DNA of 64,000 bases. Origin: Anisodus tanguticus (Eukaryota > Streptophyta > Magnoliopsida > Solanales > Solanaceae). The DNA is taken from the NCBI GenBank assembly GCA_034509755.1, contig CM067555.1, positions 26,610,142 to 26,674,141 of the forward strand, written 5' to 3'. This document shows, in pieces, positions 61,431-64,000 of the stretch. Made by a program: the position numbers and the translations under genes. The notes beneath the pieces were generated by a model, which saw nothing but the letters and a program-made list of their open reading frames with translations, made no database searches and was not told the origin of the DNA. Positions within the stretch are counted from its first letter, which is position 1; the number at the start of each line of letters is the position of its first letter.

Positions 61431-61863
61431 GTCAATAAACTAACACCTTAGTGAGAATCTCAGAGGATATTCCGTCGAGAATTCCCAGGCACCTAGGCCA
61501 AAGATCCCGCAAGTCGAGGAAGGAGAAGGGAGGCGAGCCAGGGTGAGGTTGATATCTCCTGTGATGCGAGAATTTGATTAAGAGGTATGTTTTCCGAGAA
61601 TACTATGTTCTTAATTATTATACGGATAAATGTTAGTCTCTGCAATTATGATTCTCATGCGATTAGAGATTATAGACTTTATTTCAAAATATGAAATTTG
61701 AGTTAAGACTACGCAAACCCCTATTACATGCTTATTGTTTGATAAACTTGATAGACTCGAGAAAACTTTATCAACCTACCGTACGTTATCCTACCCTCTA
61801 TTAGATGATGAAAAGATCCGCCGTAAATTGGTATCAAAGCTGTAAAAGGATTAAAATTGTAAG

Positions 61864-62184
61864 ATGAAAACAAATTATGCGTTTAGAAATGTTACCTTGA
61901 TGAATAAATTACTACGGAAAAGACGTGAGATTAGACATGTTTTGGTAAAATATAGAGACGAAAATGATAGATTATTAAGAATCGAGGAAGCAATATTAGC
62001 TATAAGACGAAAAACGGACTTACCGTATGAAAAATGTTTTGATAATGAGTATAGTACACACTTAGAAGATTTTATGATAATGTACGGGAGAATGATAGAA
62101 ATCAACACTAGAATATATGAACAAAATGCTTTGACAAATGATTTAGAAGGTGATATAAGAATGGAGATAGAACATTATGGATGA
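61864..62184 (+). CDS. Pararetrovirus ORF1, unit 12 (106 codons, full)
   Basis: Full-length, with MYGRM (tacggg) and LEGD instead of LEAD, both at former CAG/CTG positions. Confidence 0.78.
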   Translation: MKTNYAFRNVTLMNKLLRKRREIRHVLVKYRDENDRLLRIEEAILAIRRKTDLPYEKCFDNEYSTHLEDFMIMYGRMIEINTRIYEQNALTNDLEGDIRMEIEHYG

Positions 62185-62253
62185 ACAAATATTAATAGAA
62201 CATCAATATAAGTTGGAAGATCTCGGAATAGTAGCGAGAAAAACCTCTTAAAT

Positions 62254-63847
62254 ATAATTCTTTTCGTTTGGTTTCCATGTTCCTCCTCCGTGTCCACAAA
62301 TAAGTGGTTTTTCTTTATCTATATCCTCTTTATCATAGGCTATGAGGATTGCTCCCCATCCTATATCACTTGCATCGGTGAATAGTTCTAATTGGTCTTT
62401 TTCGGTTGGTATTACGTGCTTTGGTAACGATTTTACCTTTTCCTTGATATCTTTTATAGCGTTAGTGTGTTCTTGCTTCCATTCAAAGGTTATGTTTTTC
62501 TTTATTAATTCTTGTAGTGGTTTTCTTAAGAGTGGTAAATCCTTTATGTGATCCGAAGCATAATTTATTATTCCTAAGAATTGTTGTACCTCTTTTTTAC
62601 TTTCTAATTTTTCCTTAAAGTTTTTTTATCTTTGTTACTATATGATCATGTAATTGTAATCCTTGGTTATCTATGACATATCCTAGATATTCAATACTAT
62701 TTTTAAATATCTCGGATTTCTTTTCGATAGTAGTATTCCGTGTTGTTTTATGGTTACTATAAATTTTTCTAGGTGTTTTATATGATCATTTAGATTATCA
62801 CTAAATATTAATATATCGTCAACATATACTATACAAGTTAATGTTCTAAATACCTGATCCATTCTTATACGGAATATCGTGGTGCATTTTTTAATCCAAA
62901 TGGTAATACGTTCCATTCGTAGTGTCCTTGAGGGGCACTAAAGGCATTAAGGGTTTTGATTCTTTAGTCATTTGTATTTGCCAAAAACCACTTTTACGGT
63001 CAAACTTGCTAAACCATTTTTTATTTCCTAATCTGTTAATAAGGTTTCTTTTATATGGTAAAAAATATCCGTCAAATATAGTTTTCTTGTTTAGTTCTCT
63101 ATAATCTATTACCATTAAATTTGTTCCTCTTTTCTGTTCGCTATGTTTCCTTACTAAAAAGGTTGGGCTACTATGTGGGCTTTTACTCTCTTGTATTAGT
63201 TTTAAATCTAACAATTCCTTTAGTTGGGCTTTAAATTCCTCTTGGTACATGTGGTTTTGTATCGATAGGTTTTGATCTTACTATTTCATTTTCGTTTATC
63301 GAGTTTTATTTCTGCATATATTTTTCTCTTTCCCATAATTGGATTGGATTTTCTCCAAAGTTAGTTTTTAAAGTACTCACATATTTTTCTTTTAATAATT
63401 GTAGGTTATTATTTCTATCACTTTTTATAGTACATAATCTTAATGTATGTATTGGTAATATTCTTTTTAATACTATCCATTTATTATAGGGTGTTTGTAA
63501 GCTAAAAGTGTTACTATCTATAACTTGCGTTTTAAAGTAATCTAGGAAGTTATTACCTAATAACACTTCTTTGTTTCATATTATCCAATTGATATATTAT
63601 TGGTAATCGAATATGGTTTTTCCTAATATTATTCTCATGTTTTACTGCTATTATATCTAATTCTATTGATTGCTCATTGAATCACGATACTTTAGCTCTA
63701 TGTGTTCTGGTTCTCTTCCATCGTGTGTGGTTCTAATACCTCTTTTCTAGCTAAGCATAAGTCTGCTCCGCTATCAATAAAGATTTTTTGTTTTATCATT
63801 TTGTTAGGCTTGTATTCTATATGGGCTTCTATATAGATTGCTATCAT
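62254..63847 (-). pseudogene. Protease-RT-RNase H, unit 13
   Basis: Open stretches: 62683-62916 (YVDD), 62891-63250 (linker to motif A) and 63306-63566. The protease start is out of frame (changes near 63,569, 63,609, 63,645 and 63,722). Confidence 0.88.
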
Positions 63848-64000
63848 TTATCCGATATTCATATCTCTTAACCTCTACATCTGTTCATATCCTCTTACCT
63901 CTCGACTAATATCTTCATCGATCATTAGTATTTGAATCTGTTTTCTTATCTCGATAAGTTTCAGTTTATTTCGCTTAATCTTTCCATTATTCTTCCTAGG
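63848..64000 (-). pseudogene. Small coiled-coil ORF, unit 13 (partial at window edge)
   Basis: Only the C-terminal part lies in the window. The type B deletion is present near 63,878. Confidence 0.6.

Larger units (their letters stand above)
58700..62253. repeat. Array unit 12 (type B)
   Basis: 3,554 bp. Primer site at 61829-61840. It shares taccattaaaattt (near 59,563) with unit 1, and has an intact zinc-knuckle ccagc. Confidence 0.92.
19543..64000. repeat. Tandem array of an endogenous pararetrovirus chimeric unit (12 complete units and a partial one)
   Basis: The junction motif ATAATTCTTTTCG recurs at 19543, 23117, 26684, 30247, 33817, 37366, 40922, 44477, 48038, 51592, 55147, 58700 and 62254, giving unit lengths of 3,549-3,574 bp. 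Every unit has the same layout: minus-strand pol, small coiled-coil ORF and coat-protein C-terminus, then plus-strand leader, primer site, ORF1 and ORF2 start. Protease, RT and zinc-knuckle motifs are those of Caulimoviridae. Integrase and LTRs are absent, which separates it from retrotransposons. The array runs past the right edge of the window. Confidence 0.95.
62254..64000. repeat. Array unit 13 (partial, cut by the window edge)
   Basis: Pol and the first part of the small ORF are present. The rest lies beyond 64,000, so the true array length is unknown. Confidence 0.92.

Noticed and set aside
19543..64000. Intact, inducible endogenous virus
   Set aside because: Every unit lacks a movement protein, a transactivator, the CP N-terminus and part of RNase H, is rearranged by inversion, and has common stops in CP. 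These lesions are shared by all units and are independent of the CAG/CTG errors.
19543..64000. Simple satellite DNA or a CRISPR-like array
   Set aside because: The 3.55-kb unit is coding-derived, with viral protease and RT motifs and a primer site; there are no short repeats with unique spacers.
19543..64000. C-to-T decay from methylcytosine deamination as the source of unit differences
   Set aside because: Changes at CAG/CTG are mostly indels and conversions to CG, TCG, CCG or ACG, not TAG/TTG or CAA.

Overview
The window looks like repeat-rich nuclear DNA of a flowering plant, most likely of the nightshade family (Solanaceae). The evidence is AT-rich intergenic sequence, decayed Ty3/gypsy and Ty1/copia LTR retrotransposons that use an initiator tRNA-Met primer site, a short plastid rbcL fragment, and above all endogenous pararetrovirus (Caulimoviridae) sequence whose small ORFs and protease-RT layout resemble the Solendovirus/Cavemovirus side of the family. 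I recognise no intact host gene. The family and genus assignments are inference from familiarity, not from a search.

Left part (1-19,542) is a retrotransposon graveyard. A minus-strand Ty3/gypsy element occupies 698-4,648, with a 5' LTR at 3,073-4,648, a degenerate PBS, broken gag and protease, and a cut at the start of RT. A second, plus-oriented LTR of the same family ends at 9,154. A 162-bp plastid rbcL fragment lies at 9,229-9,390. Two further LTR-like blocks lie around 5,425-8,040 and 9,571-11,144. A structurally complete but coding-dead Ty1/copia element (13,039-17,870, minus strand) has LTRs of 292 and 303 bp and a perfect 5-bp target duplication (aaccg).

Right part (19,543-64,000, about 44.5 kb) is one continuous head-to-tail tandem array of a roughly 3.55-kb unit: 12 complete units plus a 13th cut by the window edge. 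Each unit joins two pieces of a pararetrovirus genome in opposite orientation. The minus-strand piece carries the C-terminal coat-protein region with a zinc knuckle, then a small coiled-coil ORF, then aspartic protease, reverse transcriptase and a truncated RNase H. The plus-strand piece carries leader sequence, a tRNA-Met primer-binding site, a 106-codon ORF1 and the first codons of ORF2. Leader and coat-protein ends are divergent inside a unit; pol and ORF2 ends converge at unit boundaries. All units share the same junctions, so the rearrangement came before amplification. No movement protein or transactivator gene is present, RNase H is cut, and the CP frame carries stops common to all units, so nothing here is a complete virus.

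Two patterns stand out. First, units are nearly identical except at CAG/CTG trinucleotides, where small indels and substitutions recur; I read this as probable basecalling or consensus error at CHG-methylated cytosines, so most apparent frameshifts in the array may not be real. Second, about ten variants outside that context divide the array into a left type A (units 1-3 and most of 4) and a right type B (end of unit 4 onward), with a mosaic switch near 31.9-32.2 kb.
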